Assembly (NCBI GenBank): GCA_044350425.1
Contig: JBILHS010000012.1
Span: forward strand, 1-64,000
DNA from: M3007 sp044350425
GTDB taxonomy: Bacteria > Bacteroidota > Bacteroidia > Chitinophagales > Saprospiraceae
DNA: 64,000 nt
Direction of reading: 5' to 3'
This document shows, piece after piece, positions 35,047 through 43,814 of the stretch. The position numbers and the translations under genes are program-made. Each line of letters starts with the position of its first letter. The stretch's first letter is position 1. The notes under the pieces were generated by a model. The model did no database searches. It was not told the DNA's origin and saw nothing but the letters and a program-made list of their open reading frames with translations.

Positions 35047-36156
35047 ATGATTGAAAAATCCATCACCGCAGCACTCGACATGGCTGCCATTCCACAGCGT
35101 CGAGCCAAAAAAGCACTCCACAACCGCGTCAACCGCCGCGAACTAAAGGAGTTGCTTCAGAAGGATACCGTTCAAAGAGTTACACTGTCTTTTTACAAAT
35201 ATGCCCGCATTGATGACCCGCAGGCTTTTCGGGACGAATTGTATGCGTGGTGGGATGCTTTGGGAGTATTGGGACGTACTTACATGGCCACAGAGGGCAT
35301 TAATGCACAGATCTCTGTACCAGAAGTACACTTTGAGCAATTCAAAACCCTCATGAACAGTTACGAAATGTTCCGTGGGCTGCGGCTGAACGTTGCGGTG
35401 GAAGCCGAAGGAAAGTCATTTTTCGCCCTGACTATCAAAGTCAAGGACAAAATAGTTGCGGATGGTGTGACGGATCCAACCTTTGATCCTGCAAAAACCG
35501 GTACGCACCTCAATGCCGAGGCCTGGAACCGCGCCAGCGAAGAGCCCGGCGTCATCATTGTAGATATGCGCAACCACTATGAGAGCGAGGTGGGCCATTT
35601 TGAGCATGCCATTACCCCCGATGCTGCCACCTTCCGGGAAGAACTTCCGATGGTCGCTGAGTTGCTTGCAGACCAACGGGATAAAAAGATCCTGATGTAT
35701 TGCACCGGCGGGATCCGATGCGAAAAAGCAAGTGCCTATATGAAACACAATGGTTTTGAGAACGTGTTTCAACTGGAAGGCGGCATCATAGAATATGACC
35801 GTCAAGTGCGGGCAAATGGTCTGGACAATAAGTTCCTGGGTAAAAATTTCGTGTTCGACGAACGCCTGGGTGAAAGAATAAGCCCTGATGTGATCGCCCA
35901 CTGTCATCAATGTGATCAGCCTTCAGATCACCATACGAATTGCGCCAACCTGTATTGTCACATCCTTTTCATTCAATGCGACGATTGTCGTCCAAAATAC
36001 GCTGGATGCTGTTCTGAAAAATGCGCTGAACTCAACGCACTACCTACAGAAGTCCAAAAAGAACGTGCTCCATCCATGGTTTTCAACGGTACAAAATTTG
36101 GGAAAGGTGCATATAAGGCCTTTCGTAAAGCCGGGGGGCACTTGAGTGTTGCTTAA
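35047..36156 (+). CDS. trhO: tRNA uridine(34) hydroxylase TrhO, rhodanese-domain protein
   Basis: A 369-residue TrhO (YceA) family protein that hydroxylates uridine 34 of certain tRNAs as a step toward 5-oxyacetyl- or 5-methoxyuridine. The N-terminal domain has the family's VTLSFYKYARIDDPQAFR and RTYMATEGINAQISV. The central rhodanese domain has the active-site cysteine loop CTGGIRCEKASAYM. The C-terminal region is cysteine-rich (CHQCDQPSDHHTNCANL, CDDCRPKYAGCCSEKC), probably a zinc site. A 250-bp gap precedes it, in which no exact TAnnTTTG motif was found. The protein is slightly longer than E. coli TrhO. Confidence 0.92.
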   Translation: MIEKSITAALDMAAIPQRRAKKALHNRVNRRELKELLQKDTVQRVTLSFYKYARIDDPQAFRDELYAWWDALGVLGRTYMATEGINAQISVPEVHFEQFKTLMNSYEMFRGLRLNVAVEAEGKSFFALTIKVKDKIVADGVTDPTFDPAKTGTHLNAEAWNRASEEPGVIIVDMRNHYESEVGHFEHAITPDAATFREELPMVAELLADQRDKKILMYCTGGIRCEKASAYMKHNGFENVFQLEGGIIEYDRQVRANGLDNKFLGKNFVFDERLGERISPDVIAHCHQCDQPSDHHTNCANLYCHILFIQCDDCRPKYAGCCSEKCAELNALPTEVQKERAPSMVFNGTKFGKGAYKAFRKAGGHLSVA

Positions 36157-36263
36157 AGCAAGTTACCTTCATGGGTCAGGTGATCATCGCAAGGGCGAAT
36201 CTTGTTTTTTGGAAATTTTTAGCAGCAAAAAATCCCGTTCTTTCGCCGACGAAAAAAACAATC

Positions 36264-38303
36264 ATGTCCAAACAACAACGCAAAACTGCTTCTGCTAAGC
36301 CAGCTTCAAGCTCCACCGCAAACAACTCGTATTCCAACGTGCATTCGGAGCCGTCCGCATTTTTCAACAATATTCTACTCCAGAGCGGACTCATCTTTGC
36401 CTTCGCGTTTTTACTCTACGCAAATACGTTGACCCATGAGTTCACACTTGATGATGCCATTGTCATCACGGACAACATGTTCACCCAGCAGGGCATTAAA
36501 GGAGTCGGCGGGATCCTTTCAAACGATACCTTTTTTGGATTTTTCAAAGTAGAAGGAAAGGAAGCTTTGGTTACAGGTGGACGTTACCGCCCTATGACCC
36601 TGGTGGTATTTGCTTTCTTGTATCAGTTTAGTACCAGCCCTTTTCTATTCCACTTTTTTACAGTGCTTCTTTTCGCTTTGACCTGTGTGGTACTTTACCG
36701 TACGCTCTTGAAGCTTTTGACTCCCCCTCTGGTCTTCAATCACCCCCCCCCCCCCTTTTGGGCACATTATGGGCCGATGATCGCATGGCTTGCCACGGTC
36801 CTTTTTGCTGCGCACCCGATCCATACAGAGGTGGTTGCAAACATCAAAGGTTGCGACGAAATCCTGACGCTCCTAGGTTGTCTGTCTGCCTTGTATTTTA
36901 CTCTGAAGGCATGGGATACCCAACAAACCAAGTGGGCTCTGGCAGCAGGAGGAGCTTTCTTTATTGCCTGTCTTTCTAAAGAAAATGCTGCAGCATACGT
37001 TGTTTTGATTCCCTTAGCCTTGTGGTTCTTTAGAGGTGCTGACCAGAGCCCTTCCAACACTTCAATCTGGAAATCCAGCCTTCCTATTTTTATTTCTTTT
37101 GCAGCTTTTTTCCTGCTGCGGGGAAGCATTTTGCATTGGCGCTTTGGAGGAGAACCCATGGAGCTGATGAACAACCCTTTCCTGAAACTGGAAGGGAACC
37201 AATGGGTCAAGTTTGCCCCAGCAGAAAGACTGGCAACGATCCTGTATACCCTGGGCAAATACGTTCAATTGTTGTTTGTTCCGCATCCACTCACCCATGA
37301 CTATTACCCGCGTCAGATTGGTATCATGCGTTTTGGCAACCCATTTGTGCTTTTGAGCCTGGCACTTTATAGTTTTATGGGGTATTGGGCGCTGCGTGGT
37401 TTCAAGCATCGCGATCCATATGCTTTTGGCATTTTGCTCTATTTGCTCCCTCTTGGTATCGTTTCCAACCTGGTTTTTCCGATCGGCACCAATATGGGTG
37501 AGCGCTTTGCTTTTATGCCATCGGTCGGTTTTTGCCTTTTGATCGCTTTATTTTTGAGTAAGTTTTTAAAAAACAATCAGTCCTTGGTGCTGGGTGTAGT
37601 GGGTAGCGTAATGTTGCTTTTTTCCATCAAAACCTTCGTCCGTAACTTTGCCTGGAGCAGCAATGAGAATCTTTTTATGACGGACGCTGCGGTTTCTATC
37701 AACAGTGCGAAACTCCAAAATGCCTGCGGAGGCGTGCTTTTTGATCGTGCTACCAAAGAAAAAGACGCGGAAAAACAATCCGTGCTCTGTATGAAGGCCA
37801 TGCCACATCTGAACCAGGCCATCAAGATCTATCCAAATTATAAGGATGCATATATCAGTCGGGGCGGCGCGCATTTTGTACTTAAAGAATACGTGGAGGC
37901 AATCGCAGATTATCGCAAGGCCATACAATTTGCTCCGGACGATGCTAAACTCAAAACCTATCTGGCACTCGCCTTGCGCGATGGAGGCAAATACTATGGG
38001 GAACAAAAAGCAGACATCCAAAACGCCTTCAAATGCTTCGAAGAATCCTGGCAGCTAAATCCAAAAGATCCGGAAACAGCGCGACTGATGGGTGTAGGAT
38101 ACGGGATCAGCGGAAAATCTGAAGAGGCCATCAAATGGTTTGAAAAAGCCGTGGAGATCGCCCCTAAAGAAGCCGGATTTCTTTGGGATCTGGGGCTGGC
38201 CTATTCTGCATCCGGGAACGCCGCAAAAGGCGAAGAGCTTCGCAGAAAAGCGATGGAATTAGATCCGGGCATCGCCCAGAAGCGGAGCAAAGGCGGCCGA
38301 TAA
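36264..38303 (+). CDS. TMTC-like membrane glycosyltransferase with C-terminal TPRs
   Basis: About 679 residues from the ATG at 36264 (MSKQQRKTASAK); a longer in-frame start exists at 36171. After a basic, serine-rich N-terminus come about ten transmembrane helices, with the GT-C type acidic motif FTLDDAIVITDN in the first outer loop, then GGRYRPM and HPIHTEVVANIKGCDEIL. The last 190 residues are TPR repeats (AIKIYPNYKDAYISRGGAHF, AIKWFEKAVEIAPKEAGF). This is the layout of TMTC/O-mannosyltransferase-like proteins, suggesting lipid-sugar-dependent protein glycosylation in the inner membrane. A run of 13 Cs (36743-36755) encodes HPPPPF; any change by one base would frameshift the protein. Confidence 0.85.
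   Translation: MSKQQRKTASAKPASSSTANNSYSNVHSEPSAFFNNILLQSGLIFAFAFLLYANTLTHEFTLDDAIVITDNMFTQQGIKGVGGILSNDTFFGFFKVEGKEALVTGGRYRPMTLVVFAFLYQFSTSPFLFHFFTVLLFALTCVVLYRTLLKLLTPPLVFNHPPPPFWAHYGPMIAWLATVLFAAHPIHTEVVANIKGCDEILTLLGCLSALYFTLKAWDTQQTKWALAAGGAFFIACLSKENAAAYVVLIPLALWFFRGADQSPSNTSIWKSSLPIFISFAAFFLLRGSILHWRFGGEPMELMNNPFLKLEGNQWVKFAPAERLATILYTLGKYVQLLFVPHPLTHDYYPRQIGIMRFGNPFVLLSLALYSFMGYWALRGFKHRDPYAFGILLYLLPLGIVSNLVFPIGTNMGERFAFMPSVGFCLLIALFLSKFLKNNQSLVLGVVGSVMLLFSIKTFVRNFAWSSNENLFMTDAAVSINSAKLQNACGGVLFDRATKEKDAEKQSVLCMKAMPHLNQAIKIYPNYKDAYISRGGAHFVLKEYVEAIADYRKAIQFAPDDAKLKTYLALALRDGGKYYGEQKADIQNAFKCFEESWQLNPKDPETARLMGVGYGISGKSEEAIKWFEKAVEIAPKEAGFLWDLGLAYSASGNAAKGEELRRKAMELDPGIAQKRSKGGR
36743..36755 (+). 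repeat. 13-C mononucleotide tract in the TMTC-like gene
   Basis: An uninterrupted run of 13 Cs inside codons for H-P-P-P-P between transmembrane segments. The present length keeps the frame open. Such tracts are classic slipped-strand phase-variation sites, and also places where sequencing length errors occur. Confidence 0.9.
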
Positions 38304-38380
38304 AATCAGCGCGTGTCTGAGATTTAATCAGAATCAAACTTTCAGAGACCGCCTACCCATCGGCATTCCGTCCAACAATG

Positions 38381-38388
38381 TACCTTTG
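38381..38388 (+). promoter_or_regulatory. -7 promoter element of ffh
   Basis: TACCTTTG matches TAnnTTTG, with the ffh ATG 56 bp downstream. No -33 TTTG at 19 bp. Confidence 0.5.
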
Positions 38389-38444
38389 CAAACCGAAACA
38401 GCAAATCAACCATATTTTAAGTCATTCGTTAATATTCCAATACA

Positions 38445-39821
38445 ATGTTTGAAAGTTTAAGCGACCGTTTAGATAGTGCGTTCAAGGTTTTAAGCGGCAA
38501 TAACCGCATCACCGAACTCAATGTAGCTGAGAGTATCAAGGAGATCCGTCGTGCTTTGGTGGCTGCCGATGTGAACTATAAAATTGCCAAAGACTTCACC
38601 GATCGGGTAAAAGAGAAAGCGCTGGGCACAGAAAATGTATTGAAAAGTGTGTCGCCAGGCCAATTGATGATCAAGATCGTGAGCGATGAGCTGACGGAAT
38701 TAATGGGGGGCCAAAGCGTTGGCATCAATGTCAAAGGTCACCCGGGTATCGTGCTGGTAGCGGGTCTGCAAGGTTCAGGCAAAACCACTTTTAGCGGCAA
38801 ACTAGCCAAATACCTTAAGGAACAACGCAAAATGCGCCCCTTGCTCGTAGCTTGTGACGTTTATCGCCCAGCGGCCATCGAGCAATTGACCGTGCTGGCC
38901 GAAAGCATCGGGGTAGCCGTATATAAAGAGATCGAGAATAAAAACCCGGTAGACATCGCCCGCAATGCCGTTGCTTTTGCGAAAGCAAACAGTCATGACG
39001 TGGTGATCGTGGATACTGCAGGCCGTCTAGCTGTGGATGAGGCGATGATGGACGAGGTTGAAAATATCAAAAAATCACTCGGGCCTACGGAAACCTTGTT
39101 TGTGGTGGACTCCATGACGGGGCAAGACGCCGTAAATACCGCAGAAGCCTTCAACAAGCGCATCAATTTTGATGGCGTAGTGCTGACAAAACTGGACGGT
39201 GATACCCGTGGCGGTGCAGCGTTGACCATCAAACATACGGTGGGTAAACCCATCAAATTTGTGTCTCAGGGGGAAAAGCTGGATGCACTTGATGTATTTT
39301 ACCCTGATCGTATGGCCAAGCGTATCCTGGGTATGGGTGATATTGTGTCATTGGTGGAAAAAGCACAGCTTGAATTTGATGATGAAGAGGCAAAGCGGAT
39401 TGAAAAGCGCATCAAACAGAACAAGTTTGACTTCAACGACTTTTTAGGTCAGATGCAAATGATCAAAAAAATGGGTGATCTGAAAAGTCTCATGTCCATG
39501 ATACCAGGTATGGATAAAGCCTTGAAAGATGCCCCTATTGACGATAAAGCCCTCCTGCGTGTAGAAGCCATCATTCAGAGCATGACGCCCTGGGAACGCG
39601 CTAATCCGGATGCGATCAGCCTGTCGCGCAAAAAAAGACTTGCCAAAGGCTGCGGTCAGAATATTGATCAGATCAACCTTTTTATGAAAAACTTCGGTCA
39701 GATGCGGCAGATGATGCATCAGGTTTCGAAAATGCCTGCAGGAAAAATGGGCATGCCGCCAGGAGCTGGTGGAATGGGGTTGCCTGCACCTAAAGCTGGC
39801 ATAGGTAAATTCAGACGGTAA
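38445..39821 (+). CDS. ffh: signal recognition particle protein Ffh
   Basis: A 458-residue SRP GTPase that binds 4.5S RNA and delivers nascent membrane proteins to FtsY and SecYEG. The N domain contains ESIKEIRRALVAADVNYKIAKDF. The G domain contains GLQGSGKTTFSGKLAKYL (G1), DVYRPAAIEQL, DTAGRLAVDEAMM (G3), TKLDGDTRGGAAL (G4) and KFVSQGEKLDAL (G5). The methionine-rich M domain starts after SLMSMIPGM, with GCGQNIDQINLFMKNFGQMRQMM. The C-terminus ends in a glycine/methionine-rich, basic tail. Length and domains are as expected for a bacterial Ffh. It is transcribed alone, with its own promoter. Confidence 0.97.
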   Translation: MFESLSDRLDSAFKVLSGNNRITELNVAESIKEIRRALVAADVNYKIAKDFTDRVKEKALGTENVLKSVSPGQLMIKIVSDELTELMGGQSVGINVKGHPGIVLVAGLQGSGKTTFSGKLAKYLKEQRKMRPLLVACDVYRPAAIEQLTVLAESIGVAVYKEIENKNPVDIARNAVAFAKANSHDVVIVDTAGRLAVDEAMMDEVENIKKSLGPTETLFVVDSMTGQDAVNTAEAFNKRINFDGVVLTKLDGDTRGGAALTIKHTVGKPIKFVSQGEKLDALDVFYPDRMAKRILGMGDIVSLVEKAQLEFDDEEAKRIEKRIKQNKFDFNDFLGQMQMIKKMGDLKSLMSMIPGMDKALKDAPIDDKALLRVEAIIQSMTPWERANPDAISLSRKKRLAKGCGQNIDQINLFMKNFGQMRQMMHQVSKMPAGKMGMPPGAGGMGLPAPKAGIGKFRR

Positions 39822-39927
39822 ACTTCTGAAATAGGCCTTATTCAAAGGGAGAGATCAACAATTTGGTTTAGGATTGAATTGGATTTTTAATGGCCAGAAA
39901 TCTACTGGAGAATAAATTTTCTCCATT

Positions 39928-39947
39928 GCACCCAACTTCTTGGGTGC
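39928..39947. repeat. short perfect hairpin with CTTC loop
   Basis: GCACCCAA and TTGGGTGC pair perfectly around the tetraloop CTTC. It has no T-run and lies 35 bp before the next ATG, so it would be in the leader of the outer-membrane protein gene. Confidence 0.5.
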
Positions 39948-39982
39948 TGACTTCTGTCTTGCAGGAAAATGACTTGCACTTT

Positions 39983-40741
39983 ATGAAAAAGACCTACTTT
40001 CTACCGCTATTCCTATGCCTTGCATTTTCTGCTTTTTCTCAGAAAAAAAGACCTGAATTTGGCTTTACCGTGAAGGCCGGTAATTTCACGCTCCCCTCAG
40101 AAAATACTTTTTCAGACTTTTCCAGCAGTTACAATCAGGGGACCGTGTCTAACAATGCTGGCAGTTCCTATGCCATAGGAATCTGGAACTCTTGGTCCTT
40201 AGGAACTTATCTTCGAATTTCAGCATCCCTAATGTACCGGTCTGCATCCTTGAATATCAGACAACGGAATAATTATACATCTTTAGATTTAGTACATTTA
40301 GAGTCCATTCAAGAGCAAAAAACCAACTTGAATAGCTTATTAATGCCGGTTCATCTTCACATTGCTTTTAAAAAAGATGGCAAATTTTCATTGGTTATTG
40401 GAGGTGGTCCCAACCAGATCTTTTCTTCCCAGATGTCTTCCAAATTTTCTACTCAAATAGATGATTTGCCGCAAACTACCAATACTTATTCAAACAACCA
40501 GTCAGATTGGACCGCCTTTGGCACCACCTTGAATTTCAACGCAGGTCTGTTTTACAAGCTGGATTCAAAAACCAGTGTGGGGCTCGATTATTCCTTAGAA
40601 AAACCCGGCGAACTTATTTTTGGGAGTAGGCTCGCTAATATCAATCCGCTGATTGATTGTATTTGTTTTTATGGTGACCTAAATATACAGCGCAACATGA
40701 ATAGTTTTTCCGTCTCTTTGCGCCACAATATTTTGGACTAG
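39983..40741 (+). CDS. outer-membrane beta-barrel protein
   Basis: A 252-residue protein from the ATG opening into a signal peptide (MKKTYFLPLFLCLAFSAFSQ); an earlier in-frame ATG at 39890 would add an unlikely leader. The mature protein alternates hydrophobic and polar residues with glycine turns, as in eight- to ten-stranded barrels (LRISASLMYRSASLNIRQRN, LLMPVHLHIAFKKDGKFSLVIGGG, FNAGLFYKLDSKTSVGLDYSL). It resembles the porin-family/PorT-type barrel proteins common in Bacteroidota, but no exact family is assigned. It ends 5 bp before prmA and is probably co-transcribed with it. Confidence 0.78.
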   Translation: MKKTYFLPLFLCLAFSAFSQKKRPEFGFTVKAGNFTLPSENTFSDFSSSYNQGTVSNNAGSSYAIGIWNSWSLGTYLRISASLMYRSASLNIRQRNNYTSLDLVHLESIQEQKTNLNSLLMPVHLHIAFKKDGKFSLVIGGGPNQIFSSQMSSKFSTQIDDLPQTTNTYSNNQSDWTAFGTTLNFNAGLFYKLDSKTSVGLDYSLEKPGELIFGSRLANINPLIDCICFYGDLNIQRNMNSFSVSLRHNILD

Positions 40742-40746
40742 ACAAC

Positions 40747-41574
40747 ATGAACTATCACAAATACGAATTAAGAACTACCCCGGAAACCGCTGACATCCTC
40801 GTGGCTTTTCTATCAGACAGCCCTTTCGACACTTTTGAGGAAACGGCAGATGGTTTAAACGCATATGCGCCCGCGACCGCATCAATCCAGGAAATAGACG
40901 CCTTACTGCTTGATCTACAGGGGCAATTCGATTTTACCTGGGGAAAAGAGCTTATCCTTGGACAAAACTGGAACGAATTGTGGGAAAGTAATTTTCAACC
41001 CGTGATCGTGGGTGATTTCTGCGCGGTTCGTGCAGATTTCCATGAGCCCATTCCGGGAGTAAAATGGGAATTGGTCATTAATCCCAAAATGGCTTTTGGT
41101 ACCGGGCATCATGAAACCACCTGGCAATGCATTGCAGCCATCGAGCACCTGCCGCTTCAGGGAGCAAAAGTGTTGGATTATGGTTGCGGCACCGGAATTC
41201 TTGCCATTCTAGCTTCCAAACAAGGGGCTACTGAAGTGGAAGCCGTTGATATTGAATCAGAATCCTACCGGAATACGGTCGAAAATTGCATCGCCAACGG
41301 CGTAAACAATGTGACTGCCCGCCTGGGCACACTCTCTAACATTGAAGGCAACTATTTTGATGGGATCCTGGCGAATATCAATCGTCCTATCATTCTGGAA
41401 TCCCTGCCATCGCTTTCCAACTTGTTGAAACCTAAAGGCTGGCTATTGATCTCCGGCATCTTATTGACCGATGAAGAGATCGTTACTGAAGCAGCAAAGG
41501 CAGCAGGTTTCACAAAAAAAGAAATGAAAAGCAGCGGAAATTGGTTGTGTGGCGTGTTTGAGAAGGAAGGCTGA
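40747..41574 (+). CDS. prmA: ribosomal protein L11 methyltransferase PrmA
   Basis: A 275-residue SAM-dependent methyltransferase that trimethylates lysines and the N-terminus of ribosomal protein L11. The N-terminal substrate-recognition part precedes the catalytic domain, which has the hallmark KMAFGTGHHETTW, motif I VLDYGCGTGILAILA, EAVDIESESYRN for the SAM ribose, and the post-motif ILANINRPIILE, equivalent to the NPP-like loop. It starts 5 bp after the outer-membrane protein gene, an unusual partner. Length is near the family norm. Confidence 0.93.
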   Translation: MNYHKYELRTTPETADILVAFLSDSPFDTFEETADGLNAYAPATASIQEIDALLLDLQGQFDFTWGKELILGQNWNELWESNFQPVIVGDFCAVRADFHEPIPGVKWELVINPKMAFGTGHHETTWQCIAAIEHLPLQGAKVLDYGCGTGILAILASKQGATEVEAVDIESESYRNTVENCIANGVNNVTARLGTLSNIEGNYFDGILANINRPIILESLPSLSNLLKPKGWLLISGILLTDEEIVTEAAKAAGFTKKEMKSSGNWLCGVFEKEG

Positions 41575-41585
41575 TTCTCTTTCAT

Positions 41586-41593
41586 TACCTTTG
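41586..41593 (+). promoter_or_regulatory. -7 promoter element of guaA
   Basis: TACCTTTG matches TAnnTTTG, 52 bp before the guaA ATG, in the gap after prmA. No -33 element at the standard spacing. Confidence 0.5.
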
Positions 41594-41645
41594 CGTCTTC
41601 TCTTAGTATTTCTTTGGTGAACATAGATTCACCACACCTGATTTT

Positions 41646-43184
41646 ATGCAAAAAATCCTCATCCTAGATTTTGGATCACAGTATACCCAACTCATCGCCC
41701 GCAGGGTGCGTGAGATGAATGTTTATTGTGAGATCGTTCCTTACAACAAACTGCCCGAACTCACGGACGATATTATGGGCGTCATTCTTTCCGGAAGCCC
41801 TTTTTCTGTCCGATGGGAAAATGCATTACGGCTTGACCTGAACCTGATCGCCGGCAAAAAGCCCTTACTCGGCATTTGTTACGGCGCGCAACTGATGGCC
41901 GACTTTTTTGGCGGCGAGGTAGCGCAGTCATCTAAGCGTGAATACGGTAAGATCATGCTCCAGCAGCACGCACCAAACGATCCGTTTTTTGCAGGAATTT
42001 CTAAACGCTCCCAGGTTTGGATGAGCCACTCAGATACCATCGTGCGGATGCCCGAAGGCTTCGAAGTGCTGGGCAATTCAGATACGATCCCTTTTGCGGC
42101 TTTTCGTTCGGAAGAGGGAAAATTTGCAAAACCCGTATACGGTATCCAGTTTCACCCGGAGGTATTTCATAGCCTGGAAGGATTTGAGATCCTGAAAAAC
42201 TTTGTCCACGACATCTGTGGATGCGCCGGCGACTGGACTGCACAGCATTTTGTGGACGAAACCATTGCAGCACTGCGCAAACAGATCGGAAATGAGCAGG
42301 TTATTATGGCCCTCTCCGGTGGTGTGGACAGTACCGTGGCAGCCACCCTACTCCACCGCGCGATTGGCGACCGCTTGTTCTGCTTTTTTATAGACAATGG
42401 TTTACTTCGTAAGGATGAATTTCAGGAAGTACTGGATTCCTACAAGGGCATGGGACTGAACATTGAAGGGGTGGATGCAAAAGATCGTTTTTATGCCGCC
42501 TTGGCCGGAGTGACTGACCCCGAACTAAAGCGCAAAGCCATCGGTAAGTTATTTATTGACCTCTTCGAAGAAGAAAGTGAAGCACATCCTGATTTTCAGT
42601 GGTTGGGACAGGGTACCATTTATCCTGATGTGATCGAATCTGTCAGTGTACACGGACCTTCTGTTACCATAAAAAGTCACCACAACGTGGGTGGTTTACC
42701 TGAAAAACTCAAGCTGAAAATTGTAGAGCCGTTGCGTTCACTTTTCAAAGATGAGGTACGCCGGGTTGGTCGGGAGCTCAATGTTTCCCCCAATATCCTC
42801 AACCGCCACCCCTTCCCGGGCCCTGGTCTGGGTATTCGTATTCTGGGGGACATTACCCCGGAAAAAGTTCAGATCCTTCAGGAAGCTGATGCGATTTTCA
42901 CCGCTAAGCTGAAGGAGCATGAACTTTATGATGAGGTCTGGCAGGCTGGTGCCATTTTGCTTCCCATTCATTCTGTTGGCGTAATGGGCGACGAGCGTAC
43001 GTATGAGAAGACCATTGCTTTACGTGCTGTAAGCTCTACAGACGGAATGACCGCTGAATGGAGCAGACTTCCACACGAGTTTCTTGCTGAGGTGAGCAGT
43101 GAGATCATCAACAATGTAAAAGGGATCAACCGGGTAGTGTATGATATTTCAACCAAACCACCTGCAACCATTGAATGGGAGTAA
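41646..43184 (+). CDS. guaA: GMP synthase (glutamine-hydrolysing) GuaA
   Basis: A 512-residue enzyme converting XMP, ATP and glutamine to GMP. The N-terminal class I glutamine amidotransferase domain has ILILDFGSQYTQLIARRVRE, the nucleophilic cysteine in LLGICYGAQLMA, and H-x-E in YGIQFHPEV. The ATP-pyrophosphatase domain has the P-loop ALSGGVDSTVAA. The C-terminal dimerisation domain has HHNVGGLP, NRHPFPGPGLGIRILG, and ends in the family signature KPPATIEWE. All expected motifs are present and the length is typical. It has its own promoter and is followed by the lptE-like gene. Confidence 0.98.
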   Translation: MQKILILDFGSQYTQLIARRVREMNVYCEIVPYNKLPELTDDIMGVILSGSPFSVRWENALRLDLNLIAGKKPLLGICYGAQLMADFFGGEVAQSSKREYGKIMLQQHAPNDPFFAGISKRSQVWMSHSDTIVRMPEGFEVLGNSDTIPFAAFRSEEGKFAKPVYGIQFHPEVFHSLEGFEILKNFVHDICGCAGDWTAQHFVDETIAALRKQIGNEQVIMALSGGVDSTVAATLLHRAIGDRLFCFFIDNGLLRKDEFQEVLDSYKGMGLNIEGVDAKDRFYAALAGVTDPELKRKAIGKLFIDLFEEESEAHPDFQWLGQGTIYPDVIESVSVHGPSVTIKSHHNVGGLPEKLKLKIVEPLRSLFKDEVRRVGRELNVSPNILNRHPFPGPGLGIRILGDITPEKVQILQEADAIFTAKLKEHELYDEVWQAGAILLPIHSVGVMGDERTYEKTIALRAVSSTDGMTAEWSRLPHEFLAEVSSEIINNVKGINRVVYDISTKPPATIEWE

Positions 43185-43200
43185 TGACAGATTTCTAGGG

Positions 43201-43208
43201 TATATTTG
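43201..43208 (+). promoter_or_regulatory. -7 promoter element of the lptE-like/secG cluster
   Basis: TATATTTG matches TAnnTTTG, 54 bp before the lptE-like ATG and just after the guaA stop. Confidence 0.5.
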
Positions 43209-43262
43209 CACGTCAGGCATCCATACCATGTACTAAACCGTTTATCCTGGAAAATATCGAAC

Positions 43263-43775
43263 ATGAGATTGCACCCTTTGCCTTTTGCGCTTTGTCTTTT
43301 GCTGCTGTTTCTATCGGGTTGCTGCTATACCTTTAAAGGCATCTCAATCGATCCGGATGTGAAAACTTTTTTTGTTCAAAATTTTGAAACAGAAACCTCC
43401 AATGCTCCTCCAACACTGGGTCTGAATTTTACAGAAAGGTTGAAGGACAAAATACGCCTTGAAAGTCGCCTGAGTCTAAAAAATACGGATGCAGACGTCG
43501 AGTTTTCTGGAAAAGTGATCGATTATCGCGTGGTACCAGTGGCTCCCAAACCGGGCGAAGTGGTTGAATTGAATCGTCTGGAAGTTGGCGTGAGTATCTT
43601 TTTTATAAACAATAACGATGATAAAAAGAGTTGGAAATTAGCACGCACATTCCGGCATTTTGCTGAATTTAACAACACGGTCGACTTACTTACCGTCCAG
43701 GATCAACTCTTACAAGATGTAATTTTTCCACAGATCCTGGAAGATATTTTTAACGCAGCATTCAATGATTGGTAA
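43263..43775 (+). CDS. LptE-like LPS-assembly lipoprotein
   Basis: A 170-residue lipoprotein with signal peptide and lipobox LFLSGC near residue 19, then YTFKGISIDPDVKTFFVQNF and FTERLKDKIRLESRLSL, the pattern of LptE-family proteins in Bacteroidota. LptE plugs the LptD barrel that inserts lipopolysaccharide in the outer membrane. It begins the conserved cluster lptE-like, unknown protein, secG found in Bacteroidota. The start is the ATG that opens the signal peptide, 19 codons after a longer in-frame ATG. The family is short and divergent, so identity rests on pattern and gene order. Confidence 0.82.
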   Translation: MRLHPLPFALCLLLLFLSGCCYTFKGISIDPDVKTFFVQNFETETSNAPPTLGLNFTERLKDKIRLESRLSLKNTDADVEFSGKVIDYRVVPVAPKPGEVVELNRLEVGVSIFFINNNDDKKSWKLARTFRHFAEFNNTVDLLTVQDQLLQDVIFPQILEDIFNAAFNDW

Positions 43776-43814
43776 CGAATCCCCAAATAATCAGATCAAC
43801 AAATCAACCACCTC

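Noticed and set aside
35416..35910. 164-codon open frame opposite trhO
   Set aside because: The TrhO frame has all family motifs; this is its shadow.
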